Shown in pieces: positions 7,082 to 14,431 of a stretch of 53,640 bases of DNA. Under the pieces are notes generated by a model that did not search any database, was not told where the DNA came from, and worked only from the letters and a program-made list of their open reading frames with translations. The DNA comes from a virus. Location of the stretch: positions 1 through 53,640 of the IMG/VR virus record IMGVR_UViG_3300022751_000002. One strand, given 5' to 3'. A program made the translations under genes and the position numbers. The stretch's first letter is position 1; each line of letters starts with the position of its first letter.

Positions 7082-8530
7082 ATGGAAAACGAATTGACAG
7101 TTAGCGAAATCATATCAGCTGATTTAACTAAAGCAATTACAACGCTTACTTCTCAATCAAAAGACAAAAAGATCATTGAGAATTACGTAAAAGAATATAC
7201 TAATTTAGATCGTACTATTCGTGATACTCAGGTTGGGAATGTTCAAAAAGATAAAACAATTGGTACAGGCAACAATCAAAGACTTGTTAAGTCAATTCGA
7301 TCACCTGTTAACTATCAAAAAAAGATTGTTACTACATCATGCGCTTTTGAAGTAGGCGAACCCGTTACGCTTTCAACAGCAACAATAAACGATTTGTTTA
7401 ATGAATTGCTTCGTTTATGGAAATCAAATCGTATTGATGATAAATTGCAAAAAGCAAAAACTACACAGAAAAGCCAAACCGAATGCGCTATTCATTTCTT
7501 TATTGCGCCAAAAGCAACAGGAACAAAAGCAACTCAGCCGACAGGAACCAACGAAAAGATTGATATTAAATCTAATGTTTGGACATGGAAAAACGGCTTA
7601 ATGTCACCTTATTTTGATGCTACTAATGACATGAAAGCTTTTACTTGGCAATTCGTCACAAAAAATGCTGAAGGAAAAGACGTAAATAATACCTGGATCT
7701 TCGACGAAACCAATGTTTATAAAATTAGTAATGCATCCGGAACATTGGCTTTGGATGATACCCAATTACATGGATTCGATCGTATTCCAATTGTTTACAT
7801 GGAACAGGAATTCCCTGAATGGTATGATGTTGAAGGATTAATCGACCGTTACGAAGTTGCTTTATCTAAATTGGGAGTTTCAAACGATTATTCCGGTCAT
7901 CCAATACTTTTGACTTATGGAGATTTGAAAGTGCTTCCTGAAATGAATGATGATGGTAAAACAATCAATTTCCCTATTAAGTTCAAAGATGATGATGTAA
8001 ACAAGCCTTATAATGGTGATGCAAAATTCTTAACGAATGACAATGCACCGGAAGCTGTAAAACTTGAAATGGACACCATAAGAGAACTCTTGTTTTCTAT
8101 CACTCAAACACCTGATATATCATTTGAGAAAATGAAAAGTATCGGAGCTATTTCCGGGACCGCTTTAAAACTTATGTTTTTAGACCCAATGATTAAAGCA
8201 AAAATGAATGAGGGCCAAAATAGAACGATTGTAGAGCGAATAATTAATATTTTAATATCAGGAATCACAGGCGCGGTAAATGTTACCTCTAAGGCGCAAA
8301 CTAATGAATTGGTTGTAGATGTTAAGTTTAATTCAATTCTTCCATCCGACACGCTAGAAAACAGTACAATCGCAGCAAACGGATTTACTTCACAAAGTAT
8401 TTCAAGATTGGAACGCGTTAAGTTGTTGGATTTGGTTACTGATGTTGAAGCTGAGGTTTTAAGATTAGCAGAAGAATTTCCGGAAGTCACAACTGAGATT
8501 CCGCCTACTGATCCACCCGCAACCGTTTAA
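7082..8530 (+). CDS. Portal protein
   Basis: A 482-residue protein directly after the large terminase. It has the layout of SPP1 gp6-like portals: a helical N-terminus (TSQSKDKKIIENYVKEYTNL), a beta-rich wing with INYQ-type motifs (SPVNYQKKIVTTSCAFEVGEPV), the stem region with SITQTPDISFEKMKSIGAISGTALK (broken here for length: around residues 340-364), and a helical Ser/Thr-rich C-terminus. The portal is the dodecameric DNA channel of the head. The identity rests on motif pattern plus synteny. Confidence 0.88.
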   Translation: MENELTVSEIISADLTKAITTLTSQSKDKKIIENYVKEYTNLDRTIRDTQVGNVQKDKTIGTGNNQRLVKSIRSPVNYQKKIVTTSCAFEVGEPVTLSTATINDLFNELLRLWKSNRIDDKLQKAKTTQKSQTECAIHFFIAPKATGTKATQPTGTNEKIDIKSNVWTWKNGLMSPYFDATNDMKAFTWQFVTKNAEGKDVNNTWIFDETNVYKISNASGTLALDDTQLHGFDRIPIVYMEQEFPEWYDVEGLIDRYEVALSKLGVSNDYSGHPILLTYGDLKVLPEMNDDGKTINFPIKFKDDDVNKPYNGDAKFLTNDNAPEAVKLEMDTIRELLFSITQTPDISFEKMKSIGAISGTALKLMFLDPMIKAKMNEGQNRTIVERIINILISGITGAVNVTSKAQTNELVVDVKFNSILPSDTLENSTIAANGFTSQSISRLERVKLLDLVTDVEAEVLRLAEEFPEVTTEIPPTDPPATV

Positions 8531-8546
8531 ATACAATACATTTTAT

Positions 8547-8578
8547 AAAAAGCCTCGATATTTTTCGGGGCTTTGTTA
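8547..8578 (+). terminator. Terminator after portal gene
   Basis: AAAGCCTCGA (8549-8558) pairs with TCGGGGCTTT (8565-8574) with one G-T pair, followed by a short T-rich tail. It ends the terminase/portal unit and abuts the palindrome of the next promoter. Confidence 0.8.
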
Positions 8579-8637
8579 TTTATAATCATTATAAATTGAT
8601 GTAAACGAATAAAATATTTGTATAAAATATACATTTG
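8579..8637 (+). promoter_or_regulatory. Palindrome-type promoter (small-gene operon 8.8-11 kb)
   Basis: A perfect 17-bp palindrome TTTATAATCATTATAAA (8579-8595) lies 43 nt (centre to box) upstream of the -7 box TACATTTG (8630-8637). This is the architecture of the genome's promoter family. A second possible box, TATATTTG, is at 8653-8660, and TTGAACCGAAA follows both boxes as a short direct repeat. Confidence 0.7.
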
Positions 8638-8715
8638 AACCGAAAAAAGGATTTATATTTGTTGAACCGAAATTTAGTAATTAATTTATTTGATTATTAT
8701 TTTATTGGTGGTGGG

Positions 8716-8750
8716 AAAATGGTTGTGAAGTATAGTAGCAACCATTTTTT
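8716..8750 (+). terminator. Terminator-like leader hairpin with conserved loop
   Basis: AAAATGGTTG (8716-8725) and CAACCATTTT (8739-8748) form a 10-bp stem followed by TT, which is terminator-like. The 13-nt loop contains GAAGTATAGTA, the same 11 nt as the loop at 2536-2548 although the stems differ completely. It lies between the promoter and the first gene (8783), so it may be an attenuator; the conserved loop suggests recognition by a protein or RNA. Confidence 0.55.
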
Positions 8751-8782
8751 AAAAACGAATATAAACTTTAAATATAAATACC

Positions 8783-9055
8783 ATGAAAAATTTAATCACA
8801 TTCGCATTAATTATTATTTCACTAAATGTTTTCGGGCAATCAAAAATTAACGACATGCCAAGAACTAAAAACATTGTTTCAATTGAATACGGTGTTACAT
8901 GTGGAAAAACAGGAAAGTCAGCGGTTTACGTTTACTTCAAAGCAAAAACAAGTCAGGGATTCAATGTAAAAACGGATAGAGAAATCATTTATATTGAAAA
9001 CATTTCTAACTTGCAAAGAACAGTTGAATATCAATCTTACTTAAGACGTTCTTAA
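8783..9055 (+). CDS. Secreted small protein with signal peptide, 90 aa
   Basis: Start at ATG 8783 gives MKNLITFALIIISLNVFGQ, a clear signal peptide ending in Gly-Gln; a longer reading from 8635 in another frame is a shadow. The mature part is about 70 residues, beta-rich, with one Cys (YGVTCGKTGKSAVYVYF). It is probably periplasmic or surface-exposed, and its role is unknown. First gene after the leader hairpin. Confidence 0.75.
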   Translation: MKNLITFALIIISLNVFGQSKINDMPRTKNIVSIEYGVTCGKTGKSAVYVYFKAKTSQGFNVKTDREIIYIENISNLQRTVEYQSYLRRS

Positions 9056-9057
9056 TT

Positions 9058-9180
9058 ATGGAAAAGCAATTATCATTAATAGAAACGCATCAGTCGTTAA
9101 AAGATAGTTTAGATGTAACCGTTAAAATAGATTGGAGGCAAGTTTTAAAGGTTACTGTAGAGGATTTAATAAAAAAGTAA
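9058..9180 (+). CDS. Small protein, 40 aa; frame continues past TAA
   Basis: ATG 9058 gives MEKQLSLIETHQSLKDSLDV and ends DLIKK with TAA at 9178. The same frame stays open for another 38 codons to TGA 9295 and looks protein-coding (QDAFKEVLIYYLGDDDFEKY). The 79-residue sum therefore looks like one gene interrupted by a nonsense codon, or read through. See the next entry. Confidence 0.55.
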   Translation: MEKQLSLIETHQSLKDSLDVTVKIDWRQVLKVTVEDLIKK

Positions 9181-9297
9181 AATTCATGCGTAGAAAATAA
9201 AAGTTGTCATCAGGACGCGTTTAAAGAAGTGCTTATTTATTATTTAGGGGATGATGATTTTGAAAAATATGTTACTAATAATGAAGAATTATCATGA
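9181..9297 (+). pseudogene. In-frame 3' remainder of the 9058 gene
   Basis: Directly in frame with the 40-residue ORF, from AAT 9181 to TGA 9295-9297, without an ATG of its own near the beginning. It encodes an acidic segment CHQDAFKEVLIYYLGDDDF. The next gene's ATG (9294) overlaps this TGA as ATGA, the coupling used elsewhere in this operon, which supports the longer frame as the ancestral gene. Confidence 0.45.
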
Positions 9298-9533
9298 ACC
9301 CGCCACCACCACCATTTAACTGTGAAGTATTTTCACCTTGTTGGTGTTCAGTAGCAGGACGTGAAAACAACCCTAATTGCAAACAAAGCGTATCGATTCA
9401 AAGTGATTTGTTTGCTTTGTTATTAGTTGTTTTCATTGTAGTTTATACGCTATGGGTTTTCAAAATTATTAAATCATTTCCAATTATTTTTAAAAGAAAT
9501 AGTAATTGGGAGTCTAAAAAAATACTACAATGA
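9294..9533 (+). CDS. Single-pass membrane protein, 79 aa
   Basis: Starts MNPPPPPFNCEVFSPCWC, a Pro/Cys-rich head, followed by one hydrophobic segment FALLLVVFIVVYTLWVFKII (about residues 40-59) and a basic tail. Overlaps the next gene by 4 nt (ATGA at 9530). Probably an inner-membrane accessory protein. Confidence 0.65.
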   Translation: MNPPPPPFNCEVFSPCWCSVAGRENNPNCKQSVSIQSDLFALLLVVFIVVYTLWVFKIIKSFPIIFKRNSNWESKKILQ

Positions 9534-9637
9534 AAGCAAGAAACAAATACTTCGAAAGATTCATCATTACATTATTTTTTATTGGCTTTTCGGGATGGAT
9601 AGCGTTTTGCATTTACGTTATAAAAAATGCATCATGA
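9530..9637 (+). CDS. Tiny membrane protein, 35 aa
   Basis: MKARNKYFERFIITLFFIG begins a basic head followed by one transmembrane helix through GWIAFCIYVI. Both ends overlap neighbours by 4 nt in ATGA form, which is good support for real translation despite the size. Confidence 0.6.
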   Translation: MKARNKYFERFIITLFFIGFSGWIAFCIYVIKNAS

Positions 9638-9711
9638 ATATCGGTGATAAATGTTTGATCGCCGAATCAACAAAAGCAATATTATTAATTTTAATTTATT
9701 TTATATCATGA
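9634..9711 (+). CDS. Tiny hydrophobic peptide, 25 aa
   Basis: MNIGDKCLIAESTKAILLIL and a further five residues, then TGA overlapping the next ATG at 9708. It is the third of three genes chained by ATGA overlaps. Its shortness keeps confidence low; it could instead serve to deliver ribosomes to the next start. Confidence 0.4.
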   Translation: MNIGDKCLIAESTKAILLILIYFIS

Positions 9712-9920
9712 CAATAGCAATTATTACACCATCAGAACGTGATTATAGAATGCATGTTCTACAGCAAACACAAACCGAAAAGGACATTGAATATGTTCAG
9801 GTTAAAGATCTAAATTCCGCATATGGAATAACTGTAAATGATTACGTTTCAATCACAAATTCAGTAAGAATGCATAATTATAATTCGGTTGTTGAAGCCG
9901 TTCAAAGAAGAGTAAGATAA
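9708..9920 (+). CDS. Hypothetical protein, 70 aa
   Basis: Start chosen at ATG 9708 (MTIAIITPSERDYRMHVL) because it overlaps the previous TGA as ATGA; an upstream ATG 9651 in frame would add 19 residues lying over the tiny peptide gene. Ends EAVQRRVR, with TAATG coupling to the next gene. No family recognised. Confidence 0.65.
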   Translation: MTIAIITPSERDYRMHVLQQTQTEKDIEYVQVKDLNSAYGITVNDYVSITNSVRMHNYNSVVEAVQRRVR

Positions 9921-10192
9921 TGGATAACACGCAAGAAAAAATAATAAACGGTTTAGATATTTCTAAATTAAAGCCTAGAAGAGTATTTCTAAGAAATGAA
10001 AAGTACGAATGTCAAGGAACAATTGTAGTTTGTATTGAAACTACATGCAGTTATACAAACGATCATTTTAAAGCGGTATATGTTGGTGACACAGGAAGAT
10101 ATTCAGGGAATAAGCCGATTTATATGTTTGGTTCGCCTTTCAATTGTGTATGTTCTAATTACGAACCATTTTCAGGAAATATAAATTTATAA
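9920..10192 (+). CDS. Hypothetical protein, 90 aa
   Basis: Coupled by TAATG at 9918-9922. It has five Cys (YECQGT, VCIETTCSY, NCVCSNY) in a beta-rich frame, possibly metal-binding or disulfide-bonded. Family not recognised. Confidence 0.65.
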   Translation: MDNTQEKIINGLDISKLKPRRVFLRNEKYECQGTIVVCIETTCSYTNDHFKAVYVGDTGRYSGNKPIYMFGSPFNCVCSNYEPFSGNINL

Positions 10193-10194
10193 TC

Positions 10195-10476
10195 ATGGCA
10201 ACAGAACTAAAAGATGTTTCGATTCAAAAAATAGTAGATCTGATTGGGAATTACATAGTAAAAGATAATATTCCAAATTCAAAAGTAGTAACTAAATCAT
10301 TTGGAGAAGTCGAAATAAAAGCAACTCGATATCAAATTCAAATATCGTTAGTTCCTGGTGAAGCAAATTTCAATACGGAAAACGGTGTAGTAAGTACTAA
10401 AATTAAAAAGTCATTCGTTACTAAATTTATTAATCTATTTAAAAATAAAAAAGATGATTCAAAACCAAAGTTATAA
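10195..10476 (+). CDS. Hypothetical protein, 93 aa
   Basis: ATG 10195 follows the previous stop by 2 nt. The N-terminal half is mixed helix and strand; the C-terminus is strongly basic (FINLFKNKKDDSKPKL). Its last 23 bases overlap a 37-residue ORF in another frame. Confidence 0.6.
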   Translation: MATELKDVSIQKIVDLIGNYIVKDNIPNSKVVTKSFGEVEIKATRYQIQISLVPGEANFNTENGVVSTKIKKSFVTKFINLFKNKKDDSKPKL

Positions 10477-10567
10477 TAAGTATTGCGCCAAATTAGCAAA
10501 GAACATTCGTAACAAAAGCGCAAAAAACAAAGAATTTAAAACTAAAGTCGAACCTAAAAAAGAATAA
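10454..10567 (+). CDS. Lys-rich small protein, 37 aa
   Basis: MIQNQSYNKYCAKLAKNIRN and a very basic tail ending KKE, TAA at 10565. It fills the gap between its neighbours and overlaps the upstream gene by 23 nt. Composition resembles small nucleic-acid binding peptides; no other support. Confidence 0.4.
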   Translation: MIQNQSYNKYCAKLAKNIRNKSAKNKEFKTKVEPKKE

Positions 10568-10569
10568 AC

Positions 10570-10758
10570 ATGGTAGCAGTTAATTGTCAAACAAATTTTG
10601 GATCAGGAATGAGAGATTGTCAATCTGATCAAGCGAAACCCGAAAAGAAAAATACTTATACAGAATTTATTCCAAATCCGGAAAACGATAATTTTCGTAA
10701 AAAGTATTTAGGAGTTAAGAAAAGATATTCAAAAACTCCAAATAACAGACAATATTAA
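10570..10758 (+). CDS. Hypothetical protein, 62 aa
   Basis: Starts MVAVNCQTNFGSGMRDCQ and ends in a basic Tyr/Lys tail (KKRYSKTPNNRQY). Hydrophilic, probably cytoplasmic. No family recognised. Confidence 0.55.
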   Translation: MVAVNCQTNFGSGMRDCQSDQAKPEKKNTYTEFIPNPENDNFRKKYLGVKKRYSKTPNNRQY

Positions 10759-10778
10759 TTATTATAAAATAAAAAGCA

Positions 10779-11042
10779 ATGGCAGATATTAAAATTACAG
10801 GAACAGTAAAAGAAATCGAAGGACTAAAGCAATCAACGAACGGTTTCAAAACGCAGGAAATAGCAGTTGATGAAGGCGGCCAATTTGGAACCGTGATACC
10901 TATAAAGTTTTGCGGTGATAAAGGCATTGCGATTGTCGCTTCTTTAAAAACAGGTCAGAAAGTAAGTGTTCAATGCAATTTAAAAGGAACAATTTACAGC
11001 GAAAGAAGATTTTTGAATTTGGAAGGTTGGCGAATTGATTAA
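10779..11042 (+). CDS. DUF3127-like OB-fold protein
   Basis: The 87 residues (MADIKITGTVKEIEGLKQ, then KTQEIAVDE, IPIKFCGDKG, LKTGQKVSVQCNLKG, RRFLNLEGWRI) match the spacing of the DUF3127 family, small OB-fold proteins widespread in Bacteroidetes and their phages and likely to bind single-stranded nucleic acid. The family assignment is from memory of its consensus. Last gene before the tRNA locus. Confidence 0.65.
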   Translation: MADIKITGTVKEIEGLKQSTNGFKTQEIAVDEGGQFGTVIPIKFCGDKGIAIVASLKTGQKVSVQCNLKGTIYSERRFLNLEGWRID

Positions 11043-11065
11043 AATGTTTATATTTGAATAAGTTT

Positions 11066-11190
11066 AATCATGTTGATCATAACGCAGCTTGTGGATAGAT
11101 CTGAAAGCAGAAATGCAAAGTCGAGGCGATAAAATAGCTGCATAATGCCGAGGTAATGGCGTAATGAAGGTTCAAGTCCTTCCATGGTTA
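11066..11190 (+). ncRNA. tRNA-like structured RNA, about 125 nt
   Basis: A tRNA-type acceptor stem AATCATG (11066-11072) pairs with CATGGTT (11183-11189), followed by A. A canonical T arm GAAGG-TTCAAGT-CCTTC (11166-11182) precedes it. In between are 93 nt instead of about 42: GCAGCT/AGCTGC (11084-11089 with 11136-11141), GCA-GAAA-TGC tetraloop hairpin (11107-11116), GTCG/CGAT and TGCC/GGCG (11146-11161, like a long variable arm). No standard 7-nt anticodon loop is visible. Options: a tRNA with an insertion, a decayed tRNA, or a tRNA mimic. Confidence 0.5.
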
Positions 11191-11197
11191 AACAAAT

Positions 11198-11268
11198 GCA
11201 TTGGTAGTTTAATGGTAAAACAGCAGTCTCCAAAACTGTATTTAGAGGTTCGAATCCTTTCCTTTGTG
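11198..11268 (+). tRNA. tRNA-Trp(CCA)
   Basis: D arm GTTT-AATGGTA-AAAC, anticodon arm GCAGT-CTCCAAA-ACTGT with anticodon CCA, and T arm AGAGG-TTCGAAT-CCTTT are all standard; discriminator G suits Trp. The acceptor GCATTGG against CCTTTGT has two adjacent T-T mismatches in its middle. CCA is not encoded. Located beside the tRNA-like RNA, before a strong terminator. Confidence 0.8.
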
Positions 11269-11326
11269 CAACTATAGCGAAAGGCGAATTTAGAGAGGAA
11301 GCAGTAATTAAAAATTGTTTTCATGT

Positions 11327-11354
11327 AAAACCACTCAATTATGAGTGGTTTTTT
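11327..11354 (+). terminator. Terminator after tRNA locus
   Basis: AAAACCACTCA (11327-11337) and TGAGTGGTTTT (11342-11352) form an 11-bp stem with loop ATTA, followed by T residues. It ends the operon that begins near 8640. Confidence 0.88.
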
Positions 11355-11374
11355 TATGCCTTTTAGTGAAATAA

Positions 11375-11415
11375 TTTAGAATGAGTATAAATAAGGAATA
11401 AATTTTCTACATTTG
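11375..11415 (+). promoter_or_regulatory. Promoter of the capsid genes
   Basis: A -7 box TACATTTG (11408-11415) lies 36 nt before the scaffold gene. A variant palindrome TTTAGAATGAGTATAAA (11375-11391) is present, but its centre is only 25 nt from the box against 44 in the strict group, so regulation may differ, for example late rather than early. Confidence 0.6.
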
Positions 11416-11451
11416 TCATTATAAATAACAACAATCTAAAAAATTATTTTT

Positions 11452-12117
11452 ATGGCAGTTACAACAGAACAGATTAAGGCACGACTTAAGGTAAAATTTC
11501 CTAAGGCGAACTTATCACAAAAAAGGATGGATGCTTTGGCAGCTAAACTTGCGCCAAAGCCAAAAGATGGGGCTACTGATGAAGAGATTGATTCAGTTTT
11601 AGAAAATGCAAATGACTTTATGTCTTTTGAGGACATCGCAAAAGAAGATGATCGCATGAGAACATTAGAGGCAAACCAAAAGCCTAAAACAGAACCTGAT
11701 CCAACTGACCCACCAACACCAAAACCAACTGAACCTGTAATTACACCACCTGTAGGTGATGTGCCTGAATGGGCTAAAGCGCTTATTAAGCAAAACGAAA
11801 CTGTTGTTGCTGAAATTACCGCTTTAAAAACAGGAAATGTTTTGGCAACAAAAAAGGCAACGGCTGCGGAATTGTTTGGAAAATCTGAAGTGTTGAAAGC
11901 TTTAAAAGAAGAGGTTCGCCCAAATTGGATAAACAGAATAAATGTAGATTCTGAAACTTCTATTGAAGATCAGATCGCAGCATTAGAATCTGAGTACACA
12001 ATTATAGCGCAATCAAATGCTAATTCAACACCATATTCCGGACCAACTCCAACGGGATTTAATCCAGGAAACAAAGTTGATGATGCGTTAGTTGATTCGG
12101 TTGTTGCTTCAATGTAA
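11452..12117 (+). CDS. Scaffolding protein candidate
   Basis: This 221-residue acidic protein precedes the capsid genes. It has a helical N-terminus, a low-complexity Pro/Thr linker (about residues 80-105, TDPPTPKPTEP) and a helical C-terminus. Size, charge, disorder and position fit a head scaffold or capsid assembly factor; there is no protease motif. It is a positional inference. Confidence 0.6.
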   Translation: MAVTTEQIKARLKVKFPKANLSQKRMDALAAKLAPKPKDGATDEEIDSVLENANDFMSFEDIAKEDDRMRTLEANQKPKTEPDPTDPPTPKPTEPVITPPVGDVPEWAKALIKQNETVVAEITALKTGNVLATKKATAAELFGKSEVLKALKEEVRPNWINRINVDSETSIEDQIAALESEYTIIAQSNANSTPYSGPTPTGFNPGNKVDDALVDSVVASM

Positions 12118-12144
12118 ATATTAATTTAAAAAACAACTAAAAAG

Positions 12145-12543
12145 ATGCCAACAGCAAATTTAAACAACGAGGGCGTTCAGGTTGATACTACTTGGGATTC
12201 AATTATCATCAAAAAACTTTTGGTTGATATTCCGGGCGGTAAAACGTTAGACGTTACAGGGATCACAGAAGAGGTTTTGAAAGCCGGTCGAGTGATCATC
12301 GAGCAAACATCTAACGGAGTGTTAAAACCTTTAGCTATTACTTCAGGTGAATACGTAACACTTCCTGCAGGACATACCTACAAAGGTATTTTGTACGCTA
12401 CAATTTTGACCAAAAGACCATTCGCACCGGTTCTTTTATCAGGTGATGTTAACAATGTAGCAATTGTTAATTATGGTTTGCCGGCGGTTCCCGCTGCTGC
12501 CATTACAGCACTTGAAAATCACATTTTATTCACAAAGGATTAA
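12145..12543 (+). CDS. Head decoration or stabilisation protein candidate
   Basis: A 132-residue, beta-rich protein between scaffold and major capsid genes, with PGGKTLDVTG and TLPAGHTYKGILYATILTK. Small proteins at this locus are often head decoration proteins (lambda gpD-like role). No catalytic motif is seen. Confidence 0.6.
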   Translation: MPTANLNNEGVQVDTTWDSIIIKKLLVDIPGGKTLDVTGITEEVLKAGRVIIEQTSNGVLKPLAITSGEYVTLPAGHTYKGILYATILTKRPFAPVLLSGDVNNVAIVNYGLPAVPAAAITALENHILFTKD

Positions 12544-12563
12544 TCCTAAAAATCATTTAAAAA

Positions 12564-13847
12564 ATGGAACAATCATTATTCCCGCAATGGGTAGATAAAT
12601 TCTTTAAAGCGATTGCGCTTAAAGTAATTGAAAAGTTAAATGGTACGACTAATCCTTTAACATACATGCATAAAACAATGCTTAGAAAAACCTTTTCAAC
12701 ATCGTTGCAATGGGGTTCAATTTCTAGCAATGGTACAGTTGTAAGAGCAGATGTAGTTGCTTTAGATTCTAGCCTTCCTTTAAAAAGAAGAGATTCAATC
12801 AGTAAAGCTACAGGTGACATTCCTAAATTAGGTATGAAAATGTATCTTAACGAACACACCATGAACGATCTTAAGATTTTAGTTGCTACGGCCGGCCAAG
12901 AATCTGAAATTTTACGTAAATTATTTGGTGATGTGAACAAATGTGTTGCGGGTATTTATGAAACCTTAGAATTTATGTTCTTACAGGCTTTATCTTCAGG
13001 TGTAACTTTGATTACAGGCGATGATTCTACAGGTGTAGGAATAAGAATTGATTTTGGTATTCCTGCAGAAAATAGATACGGTGTTACGTTGCCTTGGACA
13101 GATGCCAACGCTACTCCAATCGATGATATCAATTGGGTAAAATCTCAGGCACGTGTAAAAGGCGCAACACTTTCTTATATATTCATGGATTTAAGCACTT
13201 GGAACTTATTTAAAGCTAACACACAGGTTAAGCAAGAATTTGCTTTTTCACTTGGTTTTACCGGTTCTCAAATTCCAAATGTTCCATCTGTTGAACGTGC
13301 AAATGAGTTCTTGAAAGCAAATTACGGCGTAACTATTACAATTGTCGATAGACAAATGTTAGTAGAGAAAAACGGTGTGCGTAGCGTTACAAATCCTTGG
13401 ACCGCTAATATCGTTACTTTCTTAACTGATTTGAATGTTGGTACTTTAACTTATGGTTCATTGGCAGAAGAAACATTCCCTGTTAAGCAAGTTACTTATA
13501 CCAAAGTAGATGATTTAATTTTGATTTCTAAATATGGTAAAAACGATCCTGTAAGAGAATTTACTTCTTCTCAGGCTTTAGCTTTGCCGGTTTTAGATAA
13601 TGTTGATTCAATTTATTTAATGGACGTTTCTGATGCTGATATAAGCGCACAAACTGAAGGTGATGCAAATTACAGCTATGAAGGTACTAACTATACTAAA
13701 GTTTCAGTTATTGCAGGTTTAAATGCTGCTGATTCAACTAATAAGTTAACTACTTCTTCAACAGATGCATCAATCAAAAAAGCAATAAATAAGCTTAACG
13801 AGGAACAAATTTTGATCTTTGAAGCTCAATTAGTAGCATCAGCATAA
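12564..13847 (+). CDS. Major capsid protein
   Basis: A 427-residue protein at the expected position after scaffold and decoration genes. It has an elongated N-arm (FSTSLQWGSISSNGTVV), a central helix region and beta segments in the C-half, in line with HK97-fold capsid proteins. Assigned from length, order and composition; no specific motif is diagnostic. Codon use and AT content match its neighbours. Confidence 0.8.
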   Translation: MEQSLFPQWVDKFFKAIALKVIEKLNGTTNPLTYMHKTMLRKTFSTSLQWGSISSNGTVVRADVVALDSSLPLKRRDSISKATGDIPKLGMKMYLNEHTMNDLKILVATAGQESEILRKLFGDVNKCVAGIYETLEFMFLQALSSGVTLITGDDSTGVGIRIDFGIPAENRYGVTLPWTDANATPIDDINWVKSQARVKGATLSYIFMDLSTWNLFKANTQVKQEFAFSLGFTGSQIPNVPSVERANEFLKANYGVTITIVDRQMLVEKNGVRSVTNPWTANIVTFLTDLNVGTLTYGSLAEETFPVKQVTYTKVDDLILISKYGKNDPVREFTSSQALALPVLDNVDSIYLMDVSDADISAQTEGDANYSYEGTNYTKVSVIAGLNAADSTNKLTTSSTDASIKKAINKLNEEQILIFEAQLVASA

Positions 13848-13848
13848 T

Positions 13849-14430
13849 ATGTATAGTCCTGAAAGCATACAGTCCTTAGTGGATAGAATTGGATTCGCTG
13901 AACCAATGGATTCTAATTTTGCAATTACACTTTATCCTGAAGTGATTTTGTCGAATTCAGGCCGTTATGTGAATTCATTTCATCAACTAGCGATAGTTGA
14001 AAATATTTATTCGGCGATTCCACAAATAAACATGTTGGAATCGCCGTTTAATACTTACTTGCAAAGTATGAAAACTCAGGCTGTTTTAGAGTCGCTAAAT
14101 GAAATCATCAACAAAGATTCTCGTTCACTTATTGATACTGATTATTCAAACATAATAATTACCAATCCGTTTATTTTTGATGATGTTATTGGTTACACAA
14201 TCGCAATAAAATGCATTGAATTATTTATTTCTACATCAAGAAAAAACTTATTCGAACGTAACGCAAAAGAAGCCTACGAGAAGTTAAAAATGGAATTGGA
14301 AGGCGTTAGGAGTGATTCGGGTGCAATTGTCGCACAAGGAATAAAAAGAGAACGTTATTATGCTGTTCGAAAAGCTAAAGAAGTAATCTTTCCCTTTGAA
14401 ATTCCTGTTGATGGAACAAAATCATGGTAA
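13849..14430 (+). CDS. Head-tail connector protein candidate
   Basis: A 193-residue protein starting one base after the capsid stop codon. It is mostly helical (NLFERNAKEAYEKLKMELEG) and lies at the head completion position. Similar-sized proteins (DUF6712-like, from memory) occupy this place in Bacteroidetes phages. It likely attaches below the portal. Confidence 0.6.
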   Translation: MYSPESIQSLVDRIGFAEPMDSNFAITLYPEVILSNSGRYVNSFHQLAIVENIYSAIPQINMLESPFNTYLQSMKTQAVLESLNEIINKDSRSLIDTDYSNIIITNPFIFDDVIGYTIAIKCIELFISTSRKNLFERNAKEAYEKLKMELEGVRSDSGAIVAQGIKRERYYAVRKAKEVIFPFEIPVDGTKSW

Positions 14431-14431
14431 T

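Noticed and set aside
8104-8490. A 128-codon minus-strand ORF within the portal gene
   Set aside because: It lies entirely in the antisense of a well-supported gene and has no start context or neighbours.
8635-8850. A 71-codon ORF preceding the secreted protein
   Set aside because: It covers the leader hairpin and the signal-peptide gene in another frame; the signal peptide frame at 8783 is clearly better.
12557-12940. A 127-codon minus-strand ORF at the start of the capsid gene
   Set aside because: Antisense shadow of the major capsid gene, with no promoter or terminator.
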